In this document: in pieces, positions 25,683 to 37,864 of the stretch
Numbering within the stretch: position 1 is the stretch's first letter
How the letters are laid out: each line of letters opens with the position of its first letter
Origin: Acidobacteriota bacterium
Lineage (GTDB): Bacteria > Acidobacteriota > Blastocatellia > RBC074
DNA length: 43,801 nt
Direction: 5' to 3'
Assembly (NCBI GenBank): GCA_022072205.1
Contig: JAJVID010000031.1
Span: 1-43,801, forward strand
Notes under the pieces: model-generated
The model's database searches: none
Told to the model about the DNA's origin: nothing
What the model saw: only the letters and a program-made list of their open reading frames with translations
Translations under genes and position numbers: made by a program

Positions 25683-25798
25683 GCGGTACGGAGAGCGCGA
25701 GCGGCGTAGGGCGCCGTACGGGGAGCGTAAGCGACCTGGACCTCTCTCTGAGGGCCGTTTACGTGAGGCTCAGGTCGCTTACGCTCCCCGTACCGCAC
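25683..25798. repeat. REP/BIME-like inverted repeat, RAYT-associated family, copy 3 (right of RAYT)
   Basis: Perfect 23-base arms lie at 25716-25738 and 25771-25793 (GTACGGGGAGCGTAAGCGAC...), and an extra degenerate arm copy precedes them at 25683-25703. The spacer matches that of copy 2 in sequence and orientation. It is the right flank of the RAYT gene and lies about 85 bases upstream of the zinc-ribbon membrane protein gene. Confidence 0.95.
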
Positions 25799-25881
25799 AA
25801 ACCAAGAACAAAAAACGGCTGCCGGCGTAATTCGTGTTGATTCCACGGATCAAACAAAGCGCATCAAGAGAGGCTCGAATC

Positions 25882-26781
25882 ATGTTTCAAACCTGTCAAC
25901 ATTGCAGTTATGAATCTCCCGCCGGAGCCAGATTTTGCCGTCAATGCGGAGCGCCGCTTTTCGCCGAAACCGAAGCCTCCGCCGCTTCGACGCGCAATTA
26001 CGGCAGACAAGAATCCGCGCCGCCGGTCGCCGCGCCCGCATCCGGCCACTTGCCGCCGAGCGTCGCCGACATCGTCGCGGGGGAGACCGAACGTTACTAT
26101 CAGGCGCCGTACGTTCCCGCGCCGCTGGCTCCGGCCACCGCCCCGATCAAATCGCGCCGCAGACTCTGGCGTTTCATCCTCCTGGCGTTCGTTCTGCTGT
26201 TCGGCGTCATGTTCAGCGTAATGATCGGGATTGAAATGGCGGATGATGAAAGGCCCGTGATGACGCCCGAAGCCAGGGCCGAGCAGGAAGCGCGAAGGCG
26301 TCAGGAAGACCGGCAGCGCGAGACGGAAGACCGAATCCGCGAATCCCAGGATCGCGTGCGTGAAGCGATGGACAGGCAGCGCGAAGCCCTGGACCGGGCG
26401 CGCGAATCCGCCGAACGAGCCGCCGAAGCTGGAGGCGCTCTGGCTCTGACCGATGAGAAGCCGCTCGACTTCAGCCAATACGAATACCCCGGCGCGACGG
26501 TCGGAAGTTCGATCAGAATCCCCGGCCACGAAATGCTGACTATGCGCGTGCCTGATGGTCATTACGACGCCGTCAATCAGTTCTTCCAGAAGAAGCTCGG
26601 CAAACCGGTCATCCAGATCAACGAACAATGGGAGAAGCGGCTGCTCTTCCAATCCAACACCACGCCTCCGATTTCAGTCTCAGTGGAAACCGACTACAAC
26701 CCTGCCGGCCAATTGAAGATCACGGTGTTGCGCTCGCCATTCCGGGTTCTCAGCGCTGACGAAACTCAAAACTCGAAGTGA
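25882..26781 (+). CDS. Zinc-ribbon membrane protein with charged coiled coil, unknown function
   Basis: 299 residues from the ATG at 25882 (AGAGG about 8 bases upstream). Residues 5-22 form a zinc ribbon (Cys5, Cys8, Cys19, Cys22: CQHCSYESPAGARFCRQC). A Pro/Ala-rich linker follows. One transmembrane helix spans about 97-118. A strongly charged Arg/Glu/Gln stretch (about 127-185) should form a coiled coil (RQREALDRARESAERAA). A C-terminal domain of about 100 residues (LDFSQYEYPGATVGSSIRIP onward) has no recognised family. The topology suggests a cytoplasmic ribbon and an extracytoplasmic coiled-coil domain, or the reverse. It lies just after the RAYT-flanking repeat. Confidence 0.75.
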   Translation: MFQTCQHCSYESPAGARFCRQCGAPLFAETEASAASTRNYGRQESAPPVAAPASGHLPPSVADIVAGETERYYQAPYVPAPLAPATAPIKSRRRLWRFILLAFVLLFGVMFSVMIGIEMADDERPVMTPEARAEQEARRRQEDRQRETEDRIRESQDRVREAMDRQREALDRARESAERAAEAGGALALTDEKPLDFSQYEYPGATVGSSIRIPGHEMLTMRVPDGHYDAVNQFFQKKLGKPVIQINEQWEKRLLFQSNTTPPISVSVETDYNPAGQLKITVLRSPFRVLSADETQNSK

Positions 26782-26785
26782 GCGC

Positions 26786-27148
26786 TCAATCGAGCAAGTC
26801 ACGAATTTGGTCAACGGGCCCTTGCGCCATAATCGCAAACATCATCGGGTTGGATGAGTACTCATTTTGATAAAGCGATTGAAGTGAACGATACATCATC
26901 CCGATGCATTCAATTGTTTGCCCAAGCAATGGCTTTTCCTTATTTGTTCTGTCTTTTATAGTTTTATCCGCAAAATTCCTTTTCGCCTTTCGCTTTCTCT
27001 GACGCGTTGAAAGAAATCAACCTGCTCAAAATTGTATGCTGCGATCCGTTGTTTGAAAGCAGCAAAATCGCGCGCCGATTTCATCGAGCGTGCAGTCGTG
27101 AATGCCTTCGGGCAACAAACCATTTTCGTTCAATTCCGGGATTGGCAT
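26786..27148 (-). pseudogene. Decayed gene related to DUF6932-type proteins
   Basis: Two separate minus-strand open stretches read like protein fragments. From the ATG at 27148 to a TGA at 27026-27028: MPIPELNENGLLPEGIHDCT, then LDEIGARFCCFQTTDR before the stop. This strongly recalls the N-terminus of DUF6932-type proteins (small nucleotidyltransferase-like partners). Downstream, in another frame, 27016-26786 is open after a stop and reads ...KRKAKRNFADKTIKDRTNK and ...GMMYRSLQSLYQNEYSSNP, ending AIMAQGPVDQIRDLLD. A frameshift or deletion has separated or fused two genes. Neither fragment is a functional gene. The family is recalled from memory and the C-terminal part may belong to a different gene. 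Confidence 0.55.
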
Positions 27149-27166
27149 GGCTGCGTCAATATAAAC

Positions 27167-27214
27167 GAAGAGCGATGGATGATGAACCGCGCGGCCCATC
27201 ATCCATCGCTCTTC
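27167..27214. terminator. Bidirectional stem-loop terminator
   Basis: The arms GAAGAGCGATGGATGATG (27167-27184) and its exact complement (27197-27214) form an 18-bp stem with a 12-base loop. TTTTAA follows on the plus strand; on the minus strand the stem is followed by CGTTTATATT, a weaker T-rich tail. It lies 25 bases beyond the stop of the minus-strand TonB receptor, which it probably terminates. Confidence 0.8.
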
Positions 27215-27239
27215 TTTTAATCAGTCCTCAGTTCGCGTT

Positions 27240-30200
27240 TCAGAACGTCAGCTTCAGCGCAATTTGTATCACGCGCGCCGCTTCACCCGTTTGGATGATC
27301 TGCTGTGTTGACGGCGGGGCGACCGCCGCGCAGCAGGTCTGTGCGAAGACCGACGAGCGGAAGCTGGGGCTGCCGACCGACGCGTCGCGCGGGTTGTCGA
27401 AATTGACGTGGTTGAACGCGTTGAACATCTCGGCGCGGAACTGCATCGCGATGCGCTCCGAGATGGCGAACCGCTTCTGGATGCCGAGGTCGAGGTTCCA
27501 GTAACCGGGCGCTTCAAAGATGTTGCGGCCCGCGCCGTTCGTGCCCGGAGCGGGCAGCGCGAATCCGGAATCGTCCTTGAAGAGCACCGGCCCGACGACA
27601 TTCGGAATCTCGAACAGGCCGACTTTCGGCTTCACTCCGCCGACGATGTCGGCGCGCGATTCGTGCCCGGAGTTCGACGTGAACGCGCCGCTGCGGACGC
27701 TGAACGGTTCGCCCGACATCCACGTGTAGATGCCGTTGATCGCCCAGCCGCCGATGATGTGATTGACGAACGAATTGACGCCCGAACCGAGGGCCTTGCC
27801 TTTGCCGAACGGCAGTTCGTAGACCGAGAAGGCCGTGAAGACGTGCGTCCGGTCGAAATCCGAGCGGCCTTTTTCGTTGAACCACTTGCGCGCGTCGGTC
27901 GGCGTGCGCGAGTTGGTGGTCGAAAGACCGCCGCCCGACGAAGACCCCACCGGATCAACCGATTGGTCGTCAATGGATTTCTGGAAGCTGTAGGACGCGC
28001 CGAACAGGAAGCCCTTCTCGAAGCGTTTGCGCAGCGTCGCCTGCATCGCGTGGTAATGCGAACTGCCGCCGCCGTCAATGTAGGTGATCGTGCTGAACTG
28101 CTGGTTCGGGCGCAGGTTGAGCGCGAGCGTCGTCTGTTCGATGCGCCCGGCCATGTTGCCCGCCGCGTTCAGGCTCAGATCGGTGCGCGATTGCGACGAG
28201 TTGACGAACGCCGCCGTCAATGCGCCCGACGTGACGATCGGAATCGCCGAGCCGGTCACGCCCGCCGGACAGCCCGACCCGTCGGGGTTGCAACCCTTGG
28301 CCACATTTTGCTGCATCAGCAAAAACGACGGCAGGATCGGCCCGGCGTCAATCTGGTTGATGTTGTAGGCGCGTTGCAGCCGCGTGCCGCGACGGCCGAT
28401 GTAGGCGATTTGCCCCACCATGCCGATTGGCAACTCGCGCTGCAAGCTCAAGCTCCACTGGTGAACCGTCGGCAGCTTCAGATCGGGATCGAAGGTGGTT
28501 ACCGGCGGCGCGTTGGTCAGCAGTTGGCGCGTCAATGTCAGTTGCGAAGACGGTTTGAAGTTCGGCGCGCTCAACTCCAGCGGGAAGCCTTCGCCGATGC
28601 GTTTGTCGGGCGCGGCCTGGCAACCGGCGGTCGTCGCGCCGCCCACTGTCGAACTGCACGTCCCGATCAATCCCGGCGGGCGGCCCGACACGGCGGTGAT
28701 CTGGAAGGTCGGAAGCGCGTCGAAGGCCAAACGGTATCCGGCGCGCACGACGAATTTCGTACTGTTGCGCGGACTCCACGCGAAGCTGACGTTCGGGCCG
28801 ATGCCCAGGTTGTTGCGGTCGAAGAAGCTCTTGGCCTGGCCGAACGTGACCAGCCCTTCCGAACCGTCAATCCGCTGGTTCGGCACGAACACGCGCTTGT
28901 GCGCCTCGGTCGGCGCCGGGTTGTACTCGAAGCGGATGCCGTAGCTGATGCTCAGGTTCTGGCGCACGCGCCAATCGTCCTGGCCGTAAAAGTTGAATTG
29001 CTTGGCGCGATTGCCGACCGAGAAGAGCGTCACCTGGCCGTCTTTCTGGAACGGCAGGTAGGCGTCGCTGGTCAGATCGCCCAGGAAGAGTTGCTGCAAA
29101 CGGGCCGGGATGCCCATCACGTCGTTGATCGTGCCGAGCAGCCGGTTGTTGTCAGTGTTGGCGATGCCGGCGCGCGTGGATGAAGCCAGCCCCGGCGTGT
29201 TGAAACCGGTCGGCGTGCGCAGCGTGCGGCTGAAACTGATCTGCGGCGTGACGTTGACGCCGCCCGGTTGGCCGCGCTGATCGTTGTGTTGGTAGAAGCG
29301 GAAGTTCAGCCCGCCTTTGAATTGATGCGAGCCTTTGACCCACGTGATGTCATCCACGAATTGCGGCGTGGTGACGGCGCGGAACGTGCGCGGCGTGTTG
29401 TTGAACGGCAGATCAACGTTGTTGAACGTGTAGCCCGGAATGTTCGGGAAGTCGGGGTTGGCTTCGCCCTGCGTGAACAGGAATCGGAAGCGCGAGAATC
29501 CAGCCGTGAACGAATTGACCAGGCTGTTGTTGATCGTCCAGCGGTAATTGACCGCCAGATTTTTCGAGCGGCGGGTGACTTCGCCGAGCGGCGGGAAGCC
29601 CGGAAAGAGTTGCGGACGGCCATTGAGCGGATCGCCTTCGAGCGTGTCCTGATCGGCCTGCAACCAGCGGGCGTAGGCTTCGTGTTTCTCGTTGAATTTG
29701 TGATCAACGCGAATCTTGAAGTGCGGCCCGGCGTTGCGCGTCGGCGGGTTCCACAGGAAAGCCGCTGTGTTCAACCCGTCGCCGAGCGTGTAGTTGTTCG
29801 GCTGCGGGTAGGACGCGAAGAGTTTGGCGATGGTCGGATCAACGCCTTTGATCGTCGCGTGCGATTGCGCGAAGTTGAAACTCTGGACGCAGTTGGTGTC
29901 TGTCGCGCTCGCGCAGTTGCGTACACCGTCGCGCAGCGCGCCGGTGCGCGGATCAACCAGCAGCGGCGAATTCTGACGGATCGTCTGACCGTCAATCACG
30001 AACGGCTTGGTTGGGTCGGCGACCCAGTAACGATAAACGCCCGCCCGCGCCGTCGCCGTGTAAACGTCCGGGATGCCAAAGCTCTGGTCAATCGGCTGGG
30101 TGAACTTCACATTCTGTCCCTGCCAACTGCCGAAAAAGTGGGTCTTGTTCTTGATGATCGGCCCGCCGATTTCGAAGCCGTACTGGTGCAGCTTGATGTC

Positions 30201-31034
30201 CGGCTTCTCGGTGCCGAGCGCATTGGCGAACCAGTCGCTGGCGTTGAGGGCCGTGTTGCGAGCGAATTCGAAGACAGTCCCGTGAAAGGCGTTCGTGCCG
30301 CGCCGCGTGGCGATTGAAACCGACGCGCCGCTGTTTCGCCCCTCTTCCGCCGATGCGTTGTTGGTGACGACTTTGTACTCCTGCACGTTGTCGGGATTGA
30401 TGCGGTAGATGTTCGAGACCGGGTTGGGAACTGAAGACTCGTTAGCGTCAATGCCGTCAATCGTGACGTTAAACGCGCGGTCGCGCGAACCGTTGACGTG
30501 AATGCCTGAACCTGCGCCGCCCGCCGAACGCTGCACGACGCCCGGTTCGAGCACGAGCAGCGTCAACGGATTTCGCCCGTTGAGCGGCAAAGATTCAATC
30601 GTCTTCTGCTCGACGACGTTGCCGATGGTGGCGTTGGTGGATTGAATCTTCTCGTAGCCGCCCTCGACGTTGACGACCTCAGTCGTCTGCCCGATTTCGA
30701 GCGCCACATCAACGACCAGCGGCGTGCCGACTTCGAGCACGGCGCCGCTTTTGTTGATGGTCTTGAAGCCGGACATCTCAACAGTGATGGTGTAAACGCC
30801 GGCGGGCAGCGACGGGAAGGCGTAAAGACCCGCGCCGGTTGTTTGCTGGGTGTAGCTGACGCCGGTCGCCTCGTCTTTGGCGATGACTTTCGCGCCGGGC
30901 ACTACTGCGCCCGTCGAATCAGTCACCGTGCCGGTGATGCGCGACGCGCCGGTCTGCGCCATCGCGACAGCCGCCAGCGACAGGCTCAGCCACAAGGCCG
31001 CGAGCAAAGAGGTTAAGGTTTTCATGTTTACCAT
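27240..31034 (-). CDS. Oar-like TonB-dependent receptor with carboxypeptidase-regulatory-like domain (first of tandem pair)
   Basis: 1264 residues from the ATG at 31034, with AGGAGG 4 bases upstream; an in-frame ATG 9 bases later lacks correct spacing. Domains: signal peptide (about 1-27, ending AAVAMAQ); CarboxypepD_reg-like domain (about 28-115; [20 protein letters not shown]); plug (about 125-230; LPLNGRNPLTLLVLEPGV, NVTIDGIDANES); long beta barrel to the C-terminal Phe (LKLTF). This is the Oar-type layout common in Acidobacteriota, where it imports complex carbon or protein fragments. The ligand is unknown and no SusD gene accompanies it. It is a paralogue of the adjacent receptor upstream at 31229-35002. 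The terminator at 27167-27214 ends the transcript. Confidence 0.93.
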   Translation of the reverse strand: MVNMKTLTSLLAALWLSLSLAAVAMAQTGASRITGTVTDSTGAVVPGAKVIAKDEATGVSYTQQTTGAGLYAFPSLPAGVYTITVEMSGFKTINKSGAVLEVGTPLVVDVALEIGQTTEVVNVEGGYEKIQSTNATIGNVVEQKTIESLPLNGRNPLTLLVLEPGVVQRSAGGAGSGIHVNGSRDRAFNVTIDGIDANESSVPNPVSNIYRINPDNVQEYKVVTNNASAEEGRNSGASVSIATRRGTNAFHGTVFEFARNTALNASDWFANALGTEKPDIKLHQYGFEIGGPIIKNKTHFFGSWQGQNVKFTQPIDQSFGIPDVYTATARAGVYRYWVADPTKPFVIDGQTIRQNSPLLVDPRTGALRDGVRNCASATDTNCVQSFNFAQSHATIKGVDPTIAKLFASYPQPNNYTLGDGLNTAAFLWNPPTRNAGPHFKIRVDHKFNEKHEAYARWLQADQDTLEGDPLNGRPQLFPGFPPLGEVTRRSKNLAVNYRWTINNSLVNSFTAGFSRFRFLFTQGEANPDFPNIPGYTFNNVDLPFNNTPRTFRAVTTPQFVDDITWVKGSHQFKGGLNFRFYQHNDQRGQPGGVNVTPQISFSRTLRTPTGFNTPGLASSTRAGIANTDNNRLLGTINDVMGIPARLQQLFLGDLTSDAYLPFQKDGQVTLFSVGNRAKQFNFYGQDDWRVRQNLSISYGIRFEYNPAPTEAHKRVFVPNQRIDGSEGLVTFGQAKSFFDRNNLGIGPNVSFAWSPRNSTKFVVRAGYRLAFDALPTFQITAVSGRPPGLIGTCSSTVGGATTAGCQAAPDKRIGEGFPLELSAPNFKPSSQLTLTRQLLTNAPPVTTFDPDLKLPTVHQWSLSLQRELPIGMVGQIAYIGRRGTRLQRAYNINQIDAGPILPSFLLMQQNVAKGCNPDGSGCPAGVTGSAIPIVTSGALTAAFVNSSQSRTDLSLNAAGNMAGRIEQTTLALNLRPNQQFSTITYIDGGGSSHYHAMQATLRKRFEKGFLFGASYSFQKSIDDQSVDPVGSSSGGGLSTTNSRTPTDARKWFNEKGRSDFDRTHVFTAFSVYELPFGKGKALGSGVNSFVNHIIGGWAINGIYTWMSGEPFSVRSGAFTSNSGHESRADIVGGVKPKVGLFEIPNVVGPVLFKDDSGFALPAPGTNGAGRNIFEAPGYWNLDLGIQKRFAISERIAMQFRAEMFNAFNHVNFDNPRDASVGSPSFRSSVFAQTCCAAVAPPSTQQIIQTGEAARVIQIALKLTF

Positions 31035-31160
31035 GACTCCTCCTGGGATTGAGAGTGATGAATACGCGGCTTGCAAATCAAGCCGTGCCTGAATGCGCGC
31101 GAAATCGCGGAGGCGGAAATTGAGACGACCTGCCGCGCGACTCCGCTTTAAGCAGCTCAA

Positions 31161-31197
31161 GCCAGGCGGCGTTCGGTAAAGTCGAACGCCGCCTGGC
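31161..31197. repeat. Short hairpin between the two Oar-like receptor genes
   Basis: A perfect 15-base stem (31161-31175 with 31183-31197, GCCAGGCGGCGTTCG) and a 7-base loop. There is no T-tract in either direction, so it is not a classical terminator. It sits 31 bases after the upstream receptor stop and 127 bases before the downstream receptor start, and may moderate read-through between the pair. Confidence 0.75.
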
Positions 31198-31228
31198 CAG
31201 GTTAAAGGAGTGGTTTTGCGGAACCGCC

Positions 31229-35002
<3,774 letters not shown>

Positions 35003-35362
35003 TGTGTCTCCTGAGAGGTTACCGCAAACTGCATATCGTTTGGTTTGCGGGGATTGGATTGAATATCCGATTCCAGAGCAAATGTATTCAAGATTGAAAA
35101 AATGATGAATCCTGGTTTTAGGGTTGCTAAGCGGTGTGATGATGAATCCGCTAGGGTTTAAATAAGGCAAGTCATATTCCAACCGAGGCGACGCCATCTG
35201 CCCGGTTCGGCGATGCGCGGCGGCCCCGCAATCCAAAGTCGTTGCAGGACTTATTTTGGTTTATCCGAGATTGCTGGGCGACGGAAGGGAAAGGGATGGA
35301 TGGTTAATCCAAAAATCTAAAGTTGGGATACGAAAAAATGAATGGCTGGAGGGGAACTTCCA
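35003..35362. other. 360-base upstream region of the receptor pair, no gene
   Basis: No protein-coding gene is supported here. An 8-base stem (CCGCAAAC with GTTTGCGG, 35022-35029 and 35043-35050) lies close to the receptor start and may be part of its 5' leader. Two GATGAATCC words around 35102-35150 form a loose direct repeat. No promoter with good -10 and -35 boxes was identified. The region is richer in A and T than the flanking genes, as expected for regulatory DNA. Confidence 0.45.
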
Positions 35363-36001
35363 TTAACTCGAAAGCTCTTCGCCGGGGTAATCCGTTTCGC
35401 CGGAGAAGCTGACGCCGTCGTAAACCTCGCTCAGTTTCAGCGAGCAGCCGATTGATTCGATCTTCAGTGTCGCATCTATCCCGGAGATCGTCGTGAGCAG
35501 CCATTCGCCGTTCTGCTGTCGGCGGTAATGCTCGATCATCGGTTTGCCCTGAGCGACGAGCAGGTAATCGGTCAGCGTCGGCAGCCAGGTGCGGTAGCGG
35601 ATGAATTTCTCGCCACGATCGAAGACCTCTGTAGATTTCGACAAAACTTCGACGATGACATTCGGGTTGGTCAGCACGTCGCGATGCTTATCGTGAAATT
35701 CACGCTCGCCGCAAACGACCAGGACGTCCGGGTATGAAAAGAATCCGCGCGGGGTTTGAAAGAGCTTCGGGGCGGGACCGCTGCGCACTTTTATGTCTTT
35801 GGCGAATACACGACAGGAACTGCGCTTGAGTTGCGCGCTGACCTCACGCGTCAAGTTTACACAAATCGTGTTGTGCGCTTCGGTTTCGCCGGCCATGGCG
35901 AAAATCTGGCCGTCGAGATACTCGTGTTTTTCCTCGGCAGCCCGTTCGATTGCCAGATAATCTTCCTCGGTGAAATAGATTCGTGATTGTGGCGTTGCCA
36001 T
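35363..36001 (-). CDS. Uma2 family endonuclease-like protein
   Basis: 212 residues from the ATG at 36001, preceded by AAGGAG. The Uma2/DUF820 pattern is complete: FTEEDYLAIERAAEEKHEYLDG at the N-terminus, GETEAHNTICVNL, then PD-(D/E)xK catalytic residues with Asp92 in SYPDVLVV, and Glu118 and Lys122 in VEVLSKST, followed by DRGEKFIRYR. Uma2 proteins are widespread in cyanobacteria and several other phyla, often in many copies, and their biological role is not settled. It is a lone gene between the receptor pair and the secreted hydrolase. Confidence 0.9.
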   Translation of the reverse strand: MATPQSRIYFTEEDYLAIERAAEEKHEYLDGQIFAMAGETEAHNTICVNLTREVSAQLKRSSCRVFAKDIKVRSGPAPKLFQTPRGFFSYPDVLVVCGEREFHDKHRDVLTNPNVIVEVLSKSTEVFDRGEKFIRYRTWLPTLTDYLLVAQGKPMIEHYRRQQNGEWLLTTISGIDATLKIESIGCSLKLSEVYDGVSFSGETDYPGEELSS

Positions 36002-36066
36002 AGCATTTTCTCCTTCGGCAAGGCGCATTATCGCACTGCGCGCGGCATGACCGGAAGCCTGAACGC

Positions 36067-36912
36067 TCACTTGAACCAGCGCAGGTAATCAGGCAGCGAG
36101 TGCAACTGGTCTACGTGATCGGGCGCGCTGTTGCCCGCGAATCCGACGAGCAAAAATCCGCCTTGCCTGGCTTCGCTCAATTGCTGAGTCTGCATTGGCC
36201 CCCACCTCACGACCGCGCGCCGCTTCAGTCCGAGTTGACCGAGCAGCCAATCTGCGGTTTCGGTTGTGCTGGCGAATGTGCCGGGGAAGATTTCCGAATG
36301 CGTGACGATCATCCGTTTGCGCCCGGCCACGGCGTCACGCGCGAATCGCAGGAAGATTTGCAGGTTGTCGGTTTCAATTTCAGACTCCTGCGGCCCCGGC
36401 TTTCCGCTGACGTAGCCCGTGTGCAATCCGTCAATCAGCAACACGCGATCAACGCGCGAGTAATTTTCAGGCGTCTTCAGAATTTCACGAATCGCGCCGT
36501 AACCCGCGCTCCACGCGGTCAAAGTGATCGGCGAGAACTTCACGCCTGCGCGAGATTCAGCTTCGGCGATCAACCGCTCGAAGAGTTTTTGATCGGCGAA
36601 CGGCTTTGCGTAAACGCTCGAACCCGCGCCGAGTTGGATCGAGATTACCGCCGTGTTTCCGGCTCGCGCCGCCGCGACTTCGGGCAGCCACACGCCGCCG
36701 TGAAAGTGAATGAAGAGCGGCAGCCGCGGCTTGCTTTTCAAATTTTCGGGAATGAACAGCGTTCCCAGTTCCAGTTTTTCGCGGCGGCCAGGCGGAGTTT
36801 CCTGCTTCAGACGGGGATGCGCGCGGGTGTGTTCGACCATCGGCGATGGATTCTGAGACTGTTGAGCGAAGATTGTGACAGCGAGCAATGTGACGAGAAT
36901 GATTGAACGCAT
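36067..36912 (-). CDS. Secreted alpha/beta-hydrolase-like protein
   Basis: 281 residues from the ATG at 36912 with a signal peptide (MRSIILVTLLAVTIFA). An oxyanion-type HFHGG (69-73) and a Ser135 elbow in TAWSAGYGA fit an alpha/beta hydrolase nucleophile motif, slightly atypical (A-W-S-A-G). A late DHVDQLH offers candidate Asp/His. The substrate is unknown; an esterase or peptidase role is possible. It is divergent from the alpha/beta hydrolase at 36983, so the two share a 70-base promoter region (36913-36982). No Shine-Dalgarno is evident; upstream in-frame starts at 36957 or beyond would overlap that region. Confidence 0.75.
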   Translation of the reverse strand: MRSIILVTLLAVTIFAQQSQNPSPMVEHTRAHPRLKQETPPGRREKLELGTLFIPENLKSKPRLPLFIHFHGGVWLPEVAAARAGNTAVISIQLGAGSSVYAKPFADQKLFERLIAEAESRAGVKFSPITLTAWSAGYGAIREILKTPENYSRVDRVLLIDGLHTGYVSGKPGPQESEIETDNLQIFLRFARDAVAGRKRMIVTHSEIFPGTFASTTETADWLLGQLGLKRRAVVRWGPMQTQQLSEARQGGFLLVGFAGNSAPDHVDQLHSLPDYLRWFK

Positions 36913-36982
36913 AACTTTTGTTTGAATCTTGCTGACGTGGAATCGCCGCGATAGCATACCAGCCGAAGGAGGGATCACACCA

Positions 36983-37840
36983 TTGGAACCCATTTCGCAT
37001 TTCTTCTACTCGCATCGCCTGAAGCTACAATTCTGGGACTGGGGCAGCGAGGGCAAACCCACGATGATTCTGGTTCACGGCGGTCTTGACCACGCGCGGA
37101 ACTGGGATTGGGTGGCGCGGGCGTTGCGCGACGATTTCCATGTTTACGCGATTGACCTGCGCGGACACGGCAACAGCGCGTGGGCGCCGGGCGCGCTCTA
37201 CACCATCGCCGAGCACGTGCTCGATCTTTCGGCGCTGGCCGATGTGATCAACGATTATCCGGTTTACCTGATCGGCCACAGCCTGGGCGGGATCATCACG
37301 CTGAATTACGCAGGCATTTATCCCGACCGCGTGAAGAAGGCGGTGGCGATTGAAGGCCTGGGGCCGCCGCCCACGCATCGCATTTTCAAACCCGCGTCGC
37401 AGCGGATGCGCGAATGGATCGAAAACGTCCGCAAAACCGAAAAGCGCGAGCCGCACAGTTATCCCGATCTCGAATCCGCTGTCGCGCGAATGAAAGAAGC
37501 CAACCCGCATCTTTCGGACGAAGTCGCGCGCCATCTGACGCTGCACGGCACGAACTGGAATTCGGACGGATCGCTGATCTGGAAATTCGACAACTTCGCG
37601 CGCGGCTTCCCGCCATACGGGACGAACATTGACGACGCGCGCGAGATACTCGGCCAGATCACCTGCCCGACGCTGTTGTTTTGGGGGATGGAGAGTTGGG
37701 CGGTTGATCCTGAATCGGATGGCCGCGCGCAGGTCATCAAAAGTCACCGGCTGGTCAAAGTTCCGAACGCGGGCCACTGGGTGCATCACGATCAGCTTGA
37801 CATCTTCCTGACCGAAACGAAGAAATTCCTGGCCGAATAA
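36983..37840 (+). CDS. Alpha/beta-fold hydrolase
   Basis: 285 residues from a TTG at 36983, preceded at 9 bases by AAGGAGGG; an ATG at 36929 lies in the promoter region shared with the divergent gene and lacks a ribosome-binding site. Motifs are VHGG for the oxyanion (31-34), GHSLGG with nucleophile Ser100, and NAGHWVHHD with His265. The acid is probably Asp242 in WAVDPE or a neighbour. It resembles epoxide hydrolase or C-C hydrolase relatives. The substrate is unknown. It is followed at 24 bases by the GH51 gene in the same direction, possibly co-transcribed. Confidence 0.88.
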   Translation: MEPISHFFYSHRLKLQFWDWGSEGKPTMILVHGGLDHARNWDWVARALRDDFHVYAIDLRGHGNSAWAPGALYTIAEHVLDLSALADVINDYPVYLIGHSLGGIITLNYAGIYPDRVKKAVAIEGLGPPPTHRIFKPASQRMREWIENVRKTEKREPHSYPDLESAVARMKEANPHLSDEVARHLTLHGTNWNSDGSLIWKFDNFARGFPPYGTNIDDAREILGQITCPTLLFWGMESWAVDPESDGRAQVIKSHRLVKVPNAGHWVHHDQLDIFLTETKKFLAE

Positions 37841-37864
37841 ACACGCTAACAGCGAGGACAACCC

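Noticed and set aside
25627..25846. Small frames on both strands downstream of the RAYT
   Set aside because: They are translations of the inverted repeat itself and contain no independent protein features.
27007..27504. 165-codon plus-strand frame
   Set aside because: It spans the terminator and the receptor's 3' end in antisense; no domain is seen.
27408..30317. Two long plus-strand frames (591 and 349 codons)
   Set aside because: Antisense to the Oar-like receptor; no domain or signal is recognised and composition is typical of shadow frames.
31035..31160. N-terminal extension of the first Oar-like receptor
   Set aside because: The signal peptide begins at 31034 and the AGGAGG lies within the would-be extension.
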